Assembly: GCA_017871115.1 (NCBI GenBank)
Contig: JAFCIZ010000001.1
Coordinates: 4,073,501 to 4,137,500 of the forward strand
Reading direction: 5' to 3'
DNA: 64,000 bases
Source of the DNA: Cunninghamella blakesleeana
Taxonomy: Eukaryota; Mucoromycota; Mucoromycetes; Mucorales; Cunninghamellaceae
In this document: positions 14,977-28,338 of the stretch, in pieces
Numbering within the stretch: the stretch's first letter is position 1
Layout: each line of letters opens with the position of its first letter
Program-made: the position numbers and the translations under genes
The notes under the pieces: model-generated
What the model was told of the DNA's origin: nothing
Seen by the model: only the letters and a program-made list of their open reading frames with translations
Database searches by the model: none

Positions 14977-15621
14977 ATGAAAATGGATTTTCAAGCTGCA
15001 TCAAGCCTTTTATCTTTATCAACACAACCTAAAAAACCTATCACACCCATTGATAAAACCAATGTCCCAAGACCTTATAAATGTCCTATGTGTCCTAAAT
15101 CATTTTATAGATTAGAACACCAAACAAGACATATTCGTACACATACAGGTGAAAAGCCTCACCAATGTACTTTTCCAGGTTGCGAAAAAAGATTTTCTCG
15201 ATCTGACGAATTAACAAGACATATTCGCATTCATACCTCACCTAATAAAAAACGTGAAAGAAAGCAACAGCAACAAAGCAACAAAAAGTCTAAATTAACC
15301 AAATCCACCCCACCTTCACCTGCTTTATCCTCTGCTAGCATAGAATCCGACCATGAATTTTTATTTACACCTGAAACATCCCCTACTTTATCTCCTCGCA
15401 AAATTTTAATACCTACAACTCCATCATCACCATCCATCAAATTAATGCCTTTAGAATGCAAACAACAACAGCCTTTATTATTTCATCCTCACCAAAATGA
15501 ACCCAGTTTATTAGAGTTATTTGATCGTCCTCCTCAAGCTAGAGTTTTACCTCCTATTCATTCAATTTCTCAACAACCTTCTTTTGCTTTACCTTCCATT
15601 CATTCTATTTTACCCTTTTAA
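14977..15621 (+). CDS. creA: CreA/Mig1-like C2H2 zinc finger regulator
   Basis: Probable DNA-binding repressor of the CreA/Mig1 carbon catabolite family, nuclear. Single exon, 214 residues, shorter than ascomycete CreA. Two adjacent C2H2 fingers at residues about 30-86: [21 protein letters not shown], then the linker TGEKPHQ, then [19 protein letters not shown]. The RLEHQTR and RSDELTR helices are those of Mig1/CreA and read GC-rich GGGG sites. A basic run ([11 protein letters not shown]) follows the fingers and may act as a nuclear signal. The rest is Ser/Pro/Thr-rich with [20 protein letters not shown] at the end. Both fingers are intact. It could be one of several Mig-type paralogues rather than the orthologue of CreA itself. 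Confidence 0.85.
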   Translation: MKMDFQAASSLLSLSTQPKKPITPIDKTNVPRPYKCPMCPKSFYRLEHQTRHIRTHTGEKPHQCTFPGCEKRFSRSDELTRHIRIHTSPNKKRERKQQQQSNKKSKLTKSTPPSPALSSASIESDHEFLFTPETSPTLSPRKILIPTTPSSPSIKLMPLECKQQQPLLFHPHQNEPSLLELFDRPPQARVLPPIHSISQQPSFALPSIHSILPF

Positions 15622-16833
15622 AAAAAATACAAGTATATATATATACTATATATAATGATTTATTATTATTATTTTATTCCCTTTCTCCCATCTCTCATAT
15701 TATATTTTGTATAGTTTATTATATTGCATTTTCATATCATTTTGTATAGATTAATTTTTTTTTTTATTTTATGATTCAATTATTATTATCATATGCTTTT
15801 CATATTATTATTATTTTTTTTTTAATTCTCTCTTTTTCTTTATTTTGTTTCAAATCAAAATATATTTTAATTTATAATAAAAATAAAAAACGTGTATATA
15901 ATAATTACAAAAATAATAATTTATGAAGTGTTTATTTTTTTTTTTTTTTTTTTTATTAATATTATTATTGATTCCGCCTACTCCCGCATATTGATATTAA
16001 ACCTCGCTCTCTTATTCTCTTTCACTTTATCCCGCTTATCAATAAAAATAAATAAATTAAATATGATATGATTTTTTTATCAACGATAACTATCAGTTAT
16101 ACATTTTCGTATACTATATTTAAAAATAATAATAATAATGAAAATAAAAAACATTGTATTACTTATTTGTAACACTTTTTATATTTAATATGTATAATCG
16201 TTTTTTTTCTGTAATAGAAATATCCACCGTGCGAAATAATTATTATATTATATATATAATATAAATGTATACATAATGTGTGGAGTAAAAAAAATAAAAA
16301 AAGTTTTTTATCGGAGTCGTATTTTAATTTTCATCATTTTTTGAATATATTACATAAGTTTATATGATGATTTACATTTAGTTTAAATATATAGCCGTTA
16401 AGATACATTATTTATTTTATTTATCTGGGGAATAGTTTTTAACCATTATTACTTTTTTTTTTTTTCTCTTACACAAACAAAAAAAATAAAAGATAAATAT
16501 ATTTTATAAGGATGATGGGAAACCAAATGTTTATTATTATTATTTATTAAAAAAAAAAAAAGTCTTGTATACAAGTTTTAAGATGATTTTCGGGTTGTCC
16601 CTTTTGGTAAAAAAAAAAAAAAAAAATGAACTCCACACTGATTACTTTTGATTGCCATATGAAATGAACGGAATTCTAAAAACAATCAAGGGAAATATAA
16701 TTAAAAAAAAAAAACTCTCTGGAGAATTATTTTATAAATCTTTTTGAAAATAACATATAAAAATAAAAAACTGTCACTATTTCCATTTTAGTAAATGAAA
16801 AAAAGTAGCTAAATCAAAAACTGGAGTTTGAAA

Positions 16834-16868
<35 letters not shown>

Positions 16869-17481
16869 AATGTATCTACTTTTTTTTTGCTGCTTTCCCT
16901 CTAATTCTCTTTTTCTCCTTTTAATGTTCAATGATATCATTCATCCTTTCTATTTAAACTACTATCTACGATTTATTTATATGTTTATTTTTCTTATTTT
17001 TAAATCGATTTTATTTTTAAATATAAAACATTTTTAACGTTTTTTTTTAGATATATAAAAGATCATAAGGCAGATAAGTCTTTTTTATTATTATTATGCT
17101 ATTTAATTAGATAGAGCGAATGGTTGGTTGGTTGATTGGTTTTCATTGAAACTCCGTAGTATAATGATGATAATAAATATGATCGCAGCAAAATGGGTCA
17201 ACGCAATCGCAGTGACTTTTTTATCGAACCAATCCAACAAAAAAAAAATGAAATTGGAATTTTTTTTTCTTTCTTTCTCTCTCTTTTTCTCTTTTAGTTA
17301 TAAAAAAATATCTCTCTCGTTTTATTAAACTTTTTTTTTTATTTATATTGATTATTTGTATCTCTCTTTTTTTTTATTTACTCCTTTCCCTTTTTTTTTC
17401 TCTCTCTCTCTCTCTCATTTCTACTACTTTTTTTGTTAACCTTTTTTTTTTATATCCATCCAATCTAATCCAATCTAATAA
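15622..17481. other. AT-rich spacer
   Basis: 1.86 kb between the CreA-like gene and STS1. It is mostly A/T homopolymers, ATT repeats and (AT)n runs (16837-16860). The few GC-bearing spots are CCGCC at 15974-15978 and a short stretch at 16000-16035. CT-rich runs dominate from 17255 on. No gene seen. Confidence 0.6.
17262..17450 (+). promoter_or_regulatory. pyrimidine-rich tract before STS1 start
   Basis: Repeated T-runs and CTCTCTCTCTC near 17399-17416, followed by CCATCCAATCTAATCCAATC and then the ATG at 17482. This is the strongest CT tract of the window and probably marks the core promoter or 5' leader. Confidence 0.45.
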
Positions 17482-18721
17482 ATGTCTTCAATAAAAGAAA
17501 AAGGTATTTATATATAAAAGATTTTTTTTTTTTCTTCTAGAGATATATTTAAAAGGAGAATAGATATTGATAATAAAACTAACAACTTTTTAATATATTT
17601 TAATATAGGACGAAAACGACGATTATCAGAGGATGAAGAAATGGATGACGCACAACCTATTACCTCTCCTCGAATATATGCTATTAAACAACATTTACGT
17701 AAACCAGATATGAAACGATCCAAAACAAGTTTTATAAACAAATCACCACTTCATCTTAAACTAAGTAAATACATATAGATGTATTAATAATAATAATAAT
17801 AAAATGAATAGTATTACTAATAAACGAATCAACTAAATCTTTTTCTTTCCCTTTTTTTTAAATAAATAAATAGGTACTTTAGATAAAGACAAACTTTTAA
17901 ATATACTCTCATCCTTATTAAATACTCACTCTGACCTTCAACATGATATCATGACCTATATTCCGTCACCTACTATTCCTTCAGCTTTATCCGTTTTATA
18001 TGACATGGAAAAAACATTCCACCATAGCTTTCCTTATAATCGATATGGTCCCAAAAAAGATAAATACACTTTTTCAAGAGTTCGAATACCTCTTATAGAT
18101 TTAATTGTAAAGAATAATATAGATAAAAAGATATAAATATATATAGATTAAAAAAAAAAAAAAAGAATGATATTAACTTTATATATATATATATAGGATA
18201 CAATTACTCAATATAGTCATTATTTTGTATCTGCATCTTTATTTCCACCATCATTGTTTACTTATTTGGATCAAGTCACTCATTTTGCACATCGATTACC
18301 TATATGGGATAATGAAGAAAATAATCAATCAAGAAGGGATTTATATAATGACTTATCACTCTTTTGGAAACAAGCTATTCAATCTACTTATGATAAAGTC
18401 TCTAATGGCCATTGCTCTTTTCCTCCTGATACTATTAGTAATTGGGCAAAAAGTTTAGCTAACCATAATACGTTGGCTAATGGCTTATTGGATGAACCTG
18501 TACATGATTTTACAAGATGTTTCTTATTTAATTCTCCTACCATCAATCATCACCATCATTCATCTATGATGATGATGCCTTCTTCTTCTTCGGTAAACCA
18601 TCATCCTTCTTCCTCTTCTACATCTCTTGATAATAATACCACTGTTCCTCCTGTCTGCCATTCTCCTGCTTTGGATATGCTACCTTCTCCTGTAGTTAGC
18701 TATGCTTATCTTCAAAGATAA
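17482..18721 (+). CDS. STS1: Sts1/Cut8 nuclear proteasome tether
   Basis: Cut8/Sts1 anchors the 26S proteasome at the nuclear envelope, needed for degradation of mitotic regulators. Four exons: 17482-17503, 17609-17764, 17874-18106 and 18197-18721, giving 311 residues. A basic N-terminal patch (GRKRRLSEDEE) is followed by the Cut8 domain: LDKDKLLNILSSLLNTHSDL, then IPSPTIPSALSVL, FPYNRYGPKKDKYTFSRVR, a SHYFVSASLFPPS stretch, and VTHFAHRLPIWDNEENN. This order and spacing match the family. The C-terminus has a His/Ser-rich stretch and no fold. The first coding exon has 22 nt only. The initiator is the only Met upstream that joins in phase. Confidence 0.93.
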
Positions 18722-19236
18722 AAAAAAAAAAATACTCATTCATTTTTTCATTCATTTTTTTTATTTTTTATATATATTTATTATTATGTTTTTTCTTTTA
18801 TTCTTCATTTTGCGATATCCTTTCCTTTTTTTATTTTTTAATCATCTTCATTACTTTATCTTCATATTATATATACTTATATATAATTTTCCATCCAATG
18901 TATGTCAATTTTAATAATTGCTTTTTATATTATATTAGCTATATATTTTTTATTTTTTGTTTTATTAAATCTTTATACTCTTTCTCTTACTCCTTTTTTT
19001 TACAGAAGTTACCTATATAAATAATTATTGTATGTGTGCTAAAATAATCAATAAATAATATATATATTATAGTCTCATAATTTATGGCTAAATCGGAAAT
19101 CATTTCAAAACTTGGCAAAAGTGCTGTAACCTTAAAAATGCTGTGTTTAAAAAAGTTTTTTTGATTTAAATAAAAACCTCATTCTCTCTCTCTCTTCTTT
19201 TTTTCTTTTTCTTCTTATTTTATATTTTTTTAAATC
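18722..19236. other. short spacer
   Basis: AT-rich 3' flank of STS1 and promoter of the kinase. A moderately complex stretch at 19080-19150 is followed by a CT-rich tract (19180-19225) before the ATG. No gene seen. Confidence 0.55.
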
Positions 19237-21344
<2,108 letters not shown>

Positions 21345-21728
21345 TAAAAAAAAGTTACATATACTATGATGTACTTTTTAATATATATCTTTATAATTTA
21401 ATAATATTTAACATCTTTTTTACATATACTTTATTTATAAAATAACCTTTTCTAAATAATCCACAAGTATTTTTTTTTTTTTAATTAATTGGCTAATTAT
21501 AATAATTAAAATAAAATCGTTTTTTATATAAAGCATTTCCATATATACTTTTAAAGTTGCTTCTATCACTGTTGAGTAATGCATCAAAGTAATAAAAAGA
21601 GTGCCGGAATTCAAAAAAAAAAAAAAAAAATTATACAAATTTTAGATTTTTATTTTTTTATAAAATCAAATTTTTTCTTCACTTCTTCCTCTTTACTTTT
21701 TTAAAAAATTATTTAATTAATAATAATA
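21345..21728. other. short spacer
   Basis: AT-rich 384 nt between the kinase stop and the CHL4 start, with a 17-base A run near 21614 and a TTTTTTCTTCACTTCTTCCTC tract just before the start. No gene seen. Confidence 0.55.
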
Positions 21729-23791
21729 ATGGAGGAGTATTCAACGGAAGATCTTATTATAGTACCATGGCACAGAGCTGTTTTTGGAAAATGTTTAAAA
21801 GTTACTTCAAAGGCTATTAATTTACTTATTAAATCATGGCTATCATCACCTATATTGAAACCAAAACATACTAATTCTACTTGGGAAGACTATAAAGGAC
21901 TATCAAAAAACATGACTTTAATTAGATTAAGCCAAACAGATTGGGTAAATAGTATACGCGATTTAAAACGAAATTCTTTCTCCCTCTATAATATACTTTT
22001 ATCGATATAAATATAAATATATACCATTTGCTCATTATCCCCTTTTTATTTATTTAAAATGTGTGTAGCCCGAAGGTTTATATATGATTCAAATTTGTCA
22101 ATTGGATGAAGCTGGTACGTGTTATATGTAAAAAAGAATAATGATAATAATAATACTTATAAACAGTTATATATATATAATACTCTGAAATTTATTAATA
22201 TATATTTTTTCTCATTATATTAATAAATATTAGTTGCTGTCATTTCACGCACATCCAAAATGAAAGTTTGGAAGCTAATACCATCAAGTAAGATATATAT
22301 ATATATATAACTATTGAAAGTAAAATAAATCAAAAGTAGCCATTTTATTAACTATATATAATTAGATAGTTCAAATATGGAAATACATTTTGATAGGCGT
22401 ATCATCCGACAACGTATACAACAATATTTATCCAATTTTTTTAAATCAGTAAGTTTATAAAAAAAAAATAAGAAATATTATAGTAAAAGAAGGATGTTTA
22501 TTATTATAAAAAATTAATTCTTTTATTTCTATTTATTTTCCATTTTATTTTTTATGTATATAATAATAGCATGTATATTGTTTTGATCATATACAAACAA
22601 AAACCATTTGGTATAAGATCCATCTCTTTGTTAATAAATATCAAAATACCTTACCAAGAACATCTATAACTATCATACATTTTCCTAATACAGAATATTT
22701 TATCTTTACTCAACCTTCCAAAAAATATTATGAATTTCTGATTCACGCCCTTTTAAATGCCTATCATGCGGAAGCCATACAACAACAATTTTTAACGGCA
22801 AAAAAATTAAGTAGATTAATTGAAATCACAGAAAAAAAAAATCATTTAGGTATCTTTACTCAATTTGCAGCATTACAATCGGATCCTAATCAAAACCCTT
22901 TGTTACTAAGTCGTACACAAACACCATCCTCCTCCTATTTATTATCTGAATCTGAACCACCATCGTCCGAACCGCTGTCATCATCACCTTTACCCCATAA
23001 AAACCATAATAATAGTAATAATTTACTTACCTATACATCTGGTCAAGAATATAACCGTCGTATTATACCTATTCATCAACAACAATTAAATCAACGCTAT
23101 AATCATATCGAACAAGTATTTGGTAAATACCCTTTATCTGGTTCGGATTCTCTTTATTTAAGGGTAAGAAAAAAACAGTTATTGTATTTAATAAAATAAA
23201 ATAAAATATTAGTTTAATTAACTATATATTTTTTATTTATAGTTGAACTTACCTATCACCAAAGTATTACATCAATATGGAATTATTACAGATACTGAAA
23301 TGGAAGAACTTAATAGTAATAGTAATGTAAAAGAAGAAGAAAAAGAAGAAAAAGTGTATGATGGTGATAAGCAATTAAACTCTCCTGAATCAAACAACAA
23401 ACTTATAAATGATACACATGAAAATGATGTATTTAGTGATCAGAGTGAAATAGAAAATGAAATCAATTATGATGATCAACATCAAATTGAAGATGAAGAT
23501 GAGGATGAAGATGAAGATGCAGAAATGGATGATCAACAAGAGGATTATCATCATAAAGAAGAAAAGAATGAAAAACTTTGGAAATTAAAAAGAAAACAAC
23601 ATGATCAATTGATTACAATGAATATCGCTTTCTCTGGATCAAATGTAATGGAAGGTTTGAGGCAAATGGCAATACAAGGCTTTATGGATGCACCTTATCC
23701 AATGTGGGCAGCTGAAGCGGCTAATTCAGGTTGCTCTCATTTACATGTTACAAATGATCAAATTATTATAAATGAATTAAAAAATAAATAA
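21729..23791 (+). CDS. CHL4: inner kinetochore protein Chl4/CENP-N
   Basis: CCAN subunit that, with Iml3/CENP-L, links CENP-A chromatin to the kinetochore. Six exons: 21729-21944, 22069-22114, 22234-22287, 22366-22448, 22570-23163 and 23243-23791; 513 residues. The N-terminal pyrin-like part includes TDWPEGLYMIQICQLDEA, joined across intron 1. The central part (HVYCFDHIQTKTIWYKIHLF, then HFPNTEYFIFTQPSKKYYEF) is the CENP-N core. The C-terminal block IAFSGSNVMEGLRQMAIQG followed by PMWAAEA corresponds to the conserved end of fungal Chl4/Mis15. Between them is a Ser/Pro- and Asp/Glu-rich linker (DEDEDEDEDAEMDD). Assignment rests on these blocks; the family diverges fast. Confidence 0.87.
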
Positions 23792-24255
23792 AGATGGTTT
23801 ATTATTTTGTTTATTGAAATATATATATTATTTTGGTATAATATTCATATAACTTGGTATAGTCATATATGATACATAAAACAATGTCCATTTCAAATAA
23901 AATAAATAGAACCTATTTATCAATGAATAGTACGTTCATGACATTTTCTTTATTATTTGAAGTCTTAAGAACCTTTATAATTGCTTTAAATATAAGTTTT
24001 ATATTAAATATATATAGTCGTATGAGGAAAAAACATCAAAATGGTATATTCGAATCTTGATATTTTTTAAAAAAGTGAACTCTCCTAAAGTACCTTTTTT
24101 ATTATTTTCATTAATTTTACTAATAGGATCTACTTATTATTAGTAGCCTTATTTGACAATACTTTGCTTTTTACATGCAATAAAAGAAAATTAATTTTTA
24201 AAAAGTTTTTATTTATGATTAAAAATGGTATTGAAGCAAAAAAAAAGAAAAAATA

Positions 24256-24293
<38 letters not shown>

Positions 24294-24455
24294 CTAATAC
24301 AAAAAAAAAATTTTAAAAAAAAAGAAAAAAAGTATATAATATAGGATACGATTACATATTATATTATATAAAAATATATAATATAGATATAAATATAGAT
24401 ATAATAAAAAATAAAAGAGATGTATATTTAATGATCTAAAATAATAAAGGCAGGT

Positions 24456-24487
<32 letters not shown>

Positions 24488-24819
24488 TGTTTTCCTCTTT
24501 TCCTTTTAAAATAATAAATAAATAAAAATAAAAATAAGCATCTACATATGAATATATGCTTATACATATATATATATAAAGAATTTAAAAATAAAATAAA
24601 TCAATGATAATAATAATAGTAATAATAATAATAATAATAGTAAGAGTAATAGTAATAGTAATAGTAACATAGTAAATAATAAGAATAAAAAGTATAAATA
24701 AATGATGAAAAAAAATGAAAAAACGCAGATATCAGCCAATATAGATTTTTTTAATAAATAAACATATAATATTCCACATCCATACAACCTATACACACAT
24801 ATAAAATATATCTATCTAT
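23792..24819. other. convergent 3' spacer
   Basis: Spacer between CHL4 and the NDT80-like gene, which converge. A 63-codon frame at 23869-24060 has no domain and is not called. The rest is (AT)n, A-runs and TAATAATAG triplet repeats (24600-24670). No gene supported. Confidence 0.6.
24257..24292. repeat. (AT)n microsatellite
   Basis: Uninterrupted TA dinucleotides, about 18 units. Confidence 0.9.
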
Positions 24820-27707
24820 TTATTGCTTTTCTGATTTAGCCTCCATTTTGACCATATTATCCTTTTGTTGATAATTTTCTACATGATGAGAAGGAACTGT
24901 ATTTTGTTGACGCCATTGCCAATTATTTGAATAACCATGATGATAACCTGTTATATCCACAGGAGTAGTAGGGGTTTCAGGATGGTGCTGACCATAAACG
25001 GGTTGTTGTGATGATTGTCGATGATGTGAAGAAGGATGAGAATAATAAGGCATAGGATGAGATGGATGCTGGGAATAATATGGATGTGGTGGGGGTGGAG
25101 CATGTGTATGATGAGCATGAGCATGAGCATGAGGTGAAGAAGTATGTTGATCATTAGATTGTGAATTAGATGAATTCGTTGGATTTGTTGCTGTTGAACT
25201 ATTATTATTATTACTAGGGTGAGATACATAAGAAGAGGAAGAAGAAGTAGAGGAAGCATTATGTTCTGTTGTGGGAGAAGATTGATGAGGATGATGTCCA
25301 GGAGTAGATGCCATACGTACACGAGCCCAATGATGTTGTTGCTGCTGTTGTTGTTGCTGTTGCTGTTCATCTTCTTTAAAATGTTCATAAGCCGATGGAG
25401 CAGACTCTGATCTATGCATTGGTGGTGGCAAATAATGAGATTGTTGGTGTGGAGGTGGAGGTGGAGGTGGGTAAGTATGATCATAAACACCATGATGATG
25501 ATCTGATCTTTGTATAGGAGCAGATGGATAAGCTGGATGTGGAGGTGGGTGATGAGGAGGAGGTGGTGGTGGATGAGGGTGATAATCATAAGATCCATTC
25601 GATGATGGAGGATGTGAGCCACCAGGCACCAATGGCACGCCTGCGTGAGGTGTATAAGCATAATGCATTCCAGTATTGCCATGAGCTGAAGATGGATAGT
25701 CATAATTAGAATATTCAGAACCGTATAAAGTAGAAGGATGAGGAGGTGGTGGTGGATGATGATGGTGATGATGAGTAGGATAAGATGATGTATGTGGATG
25801 GCCTGGAATCATAGGTGGTGAAGTTAAAGTAGTATTATGGTGATGATGAGGAGGTGGAGGTTGATGAGGATGATGATTTGGAGGAGGGTTATTAGTATTC
25901 ATTGGCGAGGCTGTAGCATGGTGAGAATGATGTCGCCTCATAGGACCTCCAGCAGTATGATCATTACTATTGATGCCGGTATGGTTATTTTTATTATTAG
26001 AAGGAGAACGACTCATACTTGTCCCATGAGATTCGTTATAATGTCCAGGACTACGACCACGAACAACAAGAGCCTGAGACTCTGTAGTAGCGACAAGAAC
26101 CAACTTACCAGTAGATCGAATTTTAGCGTATAATTCCATACAAAGAACATAATATTGTTGAGCAGCTCTACGTTTTCCATTATTAGCAGTAGCAGATTTA
26201 AATTGAATACGTTCAAAAGTGACGATAGATTGATTAGCACCTACAGAACTAAAAGATAAATTACCGCCAGGACGAATAGGTTTAGGTTCAGGTGTACTTT
26301 GAGGACCTTTGTCACGTTTAGCTGTATGTTGAATTAAAGCAATAGGTTTATCACAATCTGATAATTTAGCAGAGATACCAAGATAAAATTGTTGAACGTC
26401 ATGGAGCATATCTTGATCTTGTACTAAACATGGAAGTTCTTGGCCATCATATAAAACCACCACATTTTGTAATGAGAAGGAACTACTAATTTGAAAATAA
26501 TTTCTACGATAGCATGTCCAATCATTATCTGCCAAAAAGAACCCTCTATCCACTTTAGATTGTATACGAACATCTAATCTATTTTTGGGAGGGAGAATAA
26601 TAAATAAAATATATGAATATGGAAATTAATCAATCATTCATCTATTTTTTATATATTAATACTTTTATTTCTATTTATTAATATTACTTACATAGTTGAT
26701 TTATCAGTCGAAAACACATTCCCAAGATATTGTGTTGAGCCAAAAGTGGGTGAATCAACAGTATAATCCGATTCTCGTCTTTTACGTCTAATACTATTAT
26801 TATTATTATTATTATTGCTATTATTATTACTACCAACAATGTAAGGTGGGGGTGCCGTAGTCGTTGGTACAGGTTGCATTGGTGTTTCTATTTTTGTAGT
26901 GTCTTGTGGTGAAGAAGGTTGAGTAATTGATGCGTGGATAGGTTGAATAGGTGATCCATTTGGTCTTGGTGTAGTAGGTTGAGAGATAGAAATACTGAAT
27001 ACATAATAAAAAATGAAATAAAATAGAGTAATTAATAAATAAAATTAAACTTTCCCTGTTTGTACTTTTTTTTGTATATCTTTTTTTTAAAGTGAAACGC
27101 AACACAAAAAGTAAACAATAACAAATATATATTTATATATACACACGGACTCGCACACACACACACACCCTTGACTCGATATTAAACACAGATAAATAGA
27201 TGTGTGAAAGGTTATACATACTTTGAATATGGCTTTATCGGAGAATCAGGTTTGACAGCAGACGGACTTGATGCAGTAGAATGATTATTAGATATAGGCT
27301 GTTCCTGTGAATACGAACTTGTATTAGTTGGAGTTCTTGTTGCTTCACTACTAAAAATAAAAGAAAATAATAAAAGAGTTTTAGATTAAATAAATAAACA
27401 TTATTATTATTATTTGCCACTCGAAAAAAAAAAAATAGCCTGGGACCGAAAAAAAAAAAAATAATAATAATAGATATTGCTGATAAAAATAAGACTAATA
27501 ACCACAATAGAGTGACCAAACTTGTAAACTCTTATTTTTTATTCCTCTTCTTTAAAACTTTTTTTTTAAAAAAAACCCTCATATATCCATGATCACTTTT
27601 GGTAGTTTTTATTTATATTACCTATATTCTATAGATGATTGCATATTGATTGAATTGTAAGATGGTCGCACAGAAGGAGATTGTGGTTGTGGAAGAGAAT
27701 GTAACAT
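24820..27707 (-). CDS. NDT80/PhoG-family DNA-binding regulator
   Basis: Transcription factor with the Ig-fold NDT80/PhoG DNA-binding domain (relatives: Ndt80, VIB-1, XprG), which act in meiosis, nutrient stress and cell death. Four exons: 27622-27707, 27222-27350, 26692-26994 and 24820-26578; 758 residues. Residues about 173-335 hold the domain: LDVRIQSKVDRGFFLADNDW, CYRRNYFQISSSF, then VTFERIQFKSATANNGKRRA, QYYVLCMELYAKI and LVVRGRSPGHY. An AsnN run and RRKRRE precede it. The 400-residue C-terminus is low complexity: His/Pro-rich runs, a poly-Gln block near residue 583, HAHAHAHHTH, and a final KMEAKSEKQ. The Met at 27707 is the first in a phase-compatible exon. Family membership is firm; the individual target genes are not visible. 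Confidence 0.93.
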
Positions 27708-28338
27708 TAAAAAAATCTTATAATAGATTAGTAATAAGTAACAGTAACAAAGTGAAAAAGATTGGGTAAATGACTATATTTGTTTGATATAAAGATCTTG
27801 AATATAAGAAAAAAACACTTTTTTAAGTTTTTTTAGTTATTAAGTAATTATATAAATGAAAGGATTATATAAACGTAAAAAAAAAAGAGAGAAGGAAAAA
27901 AAAAAAAAAAAAAAAAAGGTTATACAAAAAGTATATGTTGGGTAATTTTTTTTTATAATAATAATAATAAAAAAAAAGGTTTGTTACAAAATAATAAAAA
28001 GAGAAAAGAAAAAAAAAAAAAAAGGAGGGACTAAAGTTTTTTTTTTCAGCAAAAAATTGACTGTGTTTAAAAAACAATCCAATAAAAAAAAGCTATTATA
28101 TTTAAAGTGTAAAGAAATTTTCAACCTATTAGATCTTGCTATTATAATTAATTTTTAAACTGATCCATTTACTGTTATTTTTTTAATTAAATCATTAGAA
28201 TTTTTGTTTCTTAAATAAAAATATATATATTTATTTTATATTTATATAAACAGAAATAATGGTGGTATTAAAAAAGTATATATTAAATAAATCAAAAATT
28301 ATGATCACTTAAAAAAAGATTATGTATAAAAAAAGTAT
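27708..28338. other. spacer
   Basis: Promoter of the NDT80-like gene and 3' flank of the large GAR-domain gene. A/T homopolymers up to about 20 bases (27898-27917). No gene seen. Confidence 0.55.

Noticed and set aside
23869..24060. 63-codon open frame after CHL4.
   Set aside because: No domain, AT-driven composition, lies in a convergent 3' spacer.
24257..24292. Regular repeats as a CRISPR array.
   Set aside because: Dinucleotide microsatellite without spacers, in a eukaryotic genome.
24560..24796. Open frame with a long Leu run.
   Set aside because: Translation of TAATAATAG-type triplet repeats in the 3' spacer.
24951..25703. 250-codon Ile/Leu/His-rich open frame on the minus strand.
   Set aside because: Shifted-frame shadow of the His/Pro-rich tail of the NDT80-like gene.
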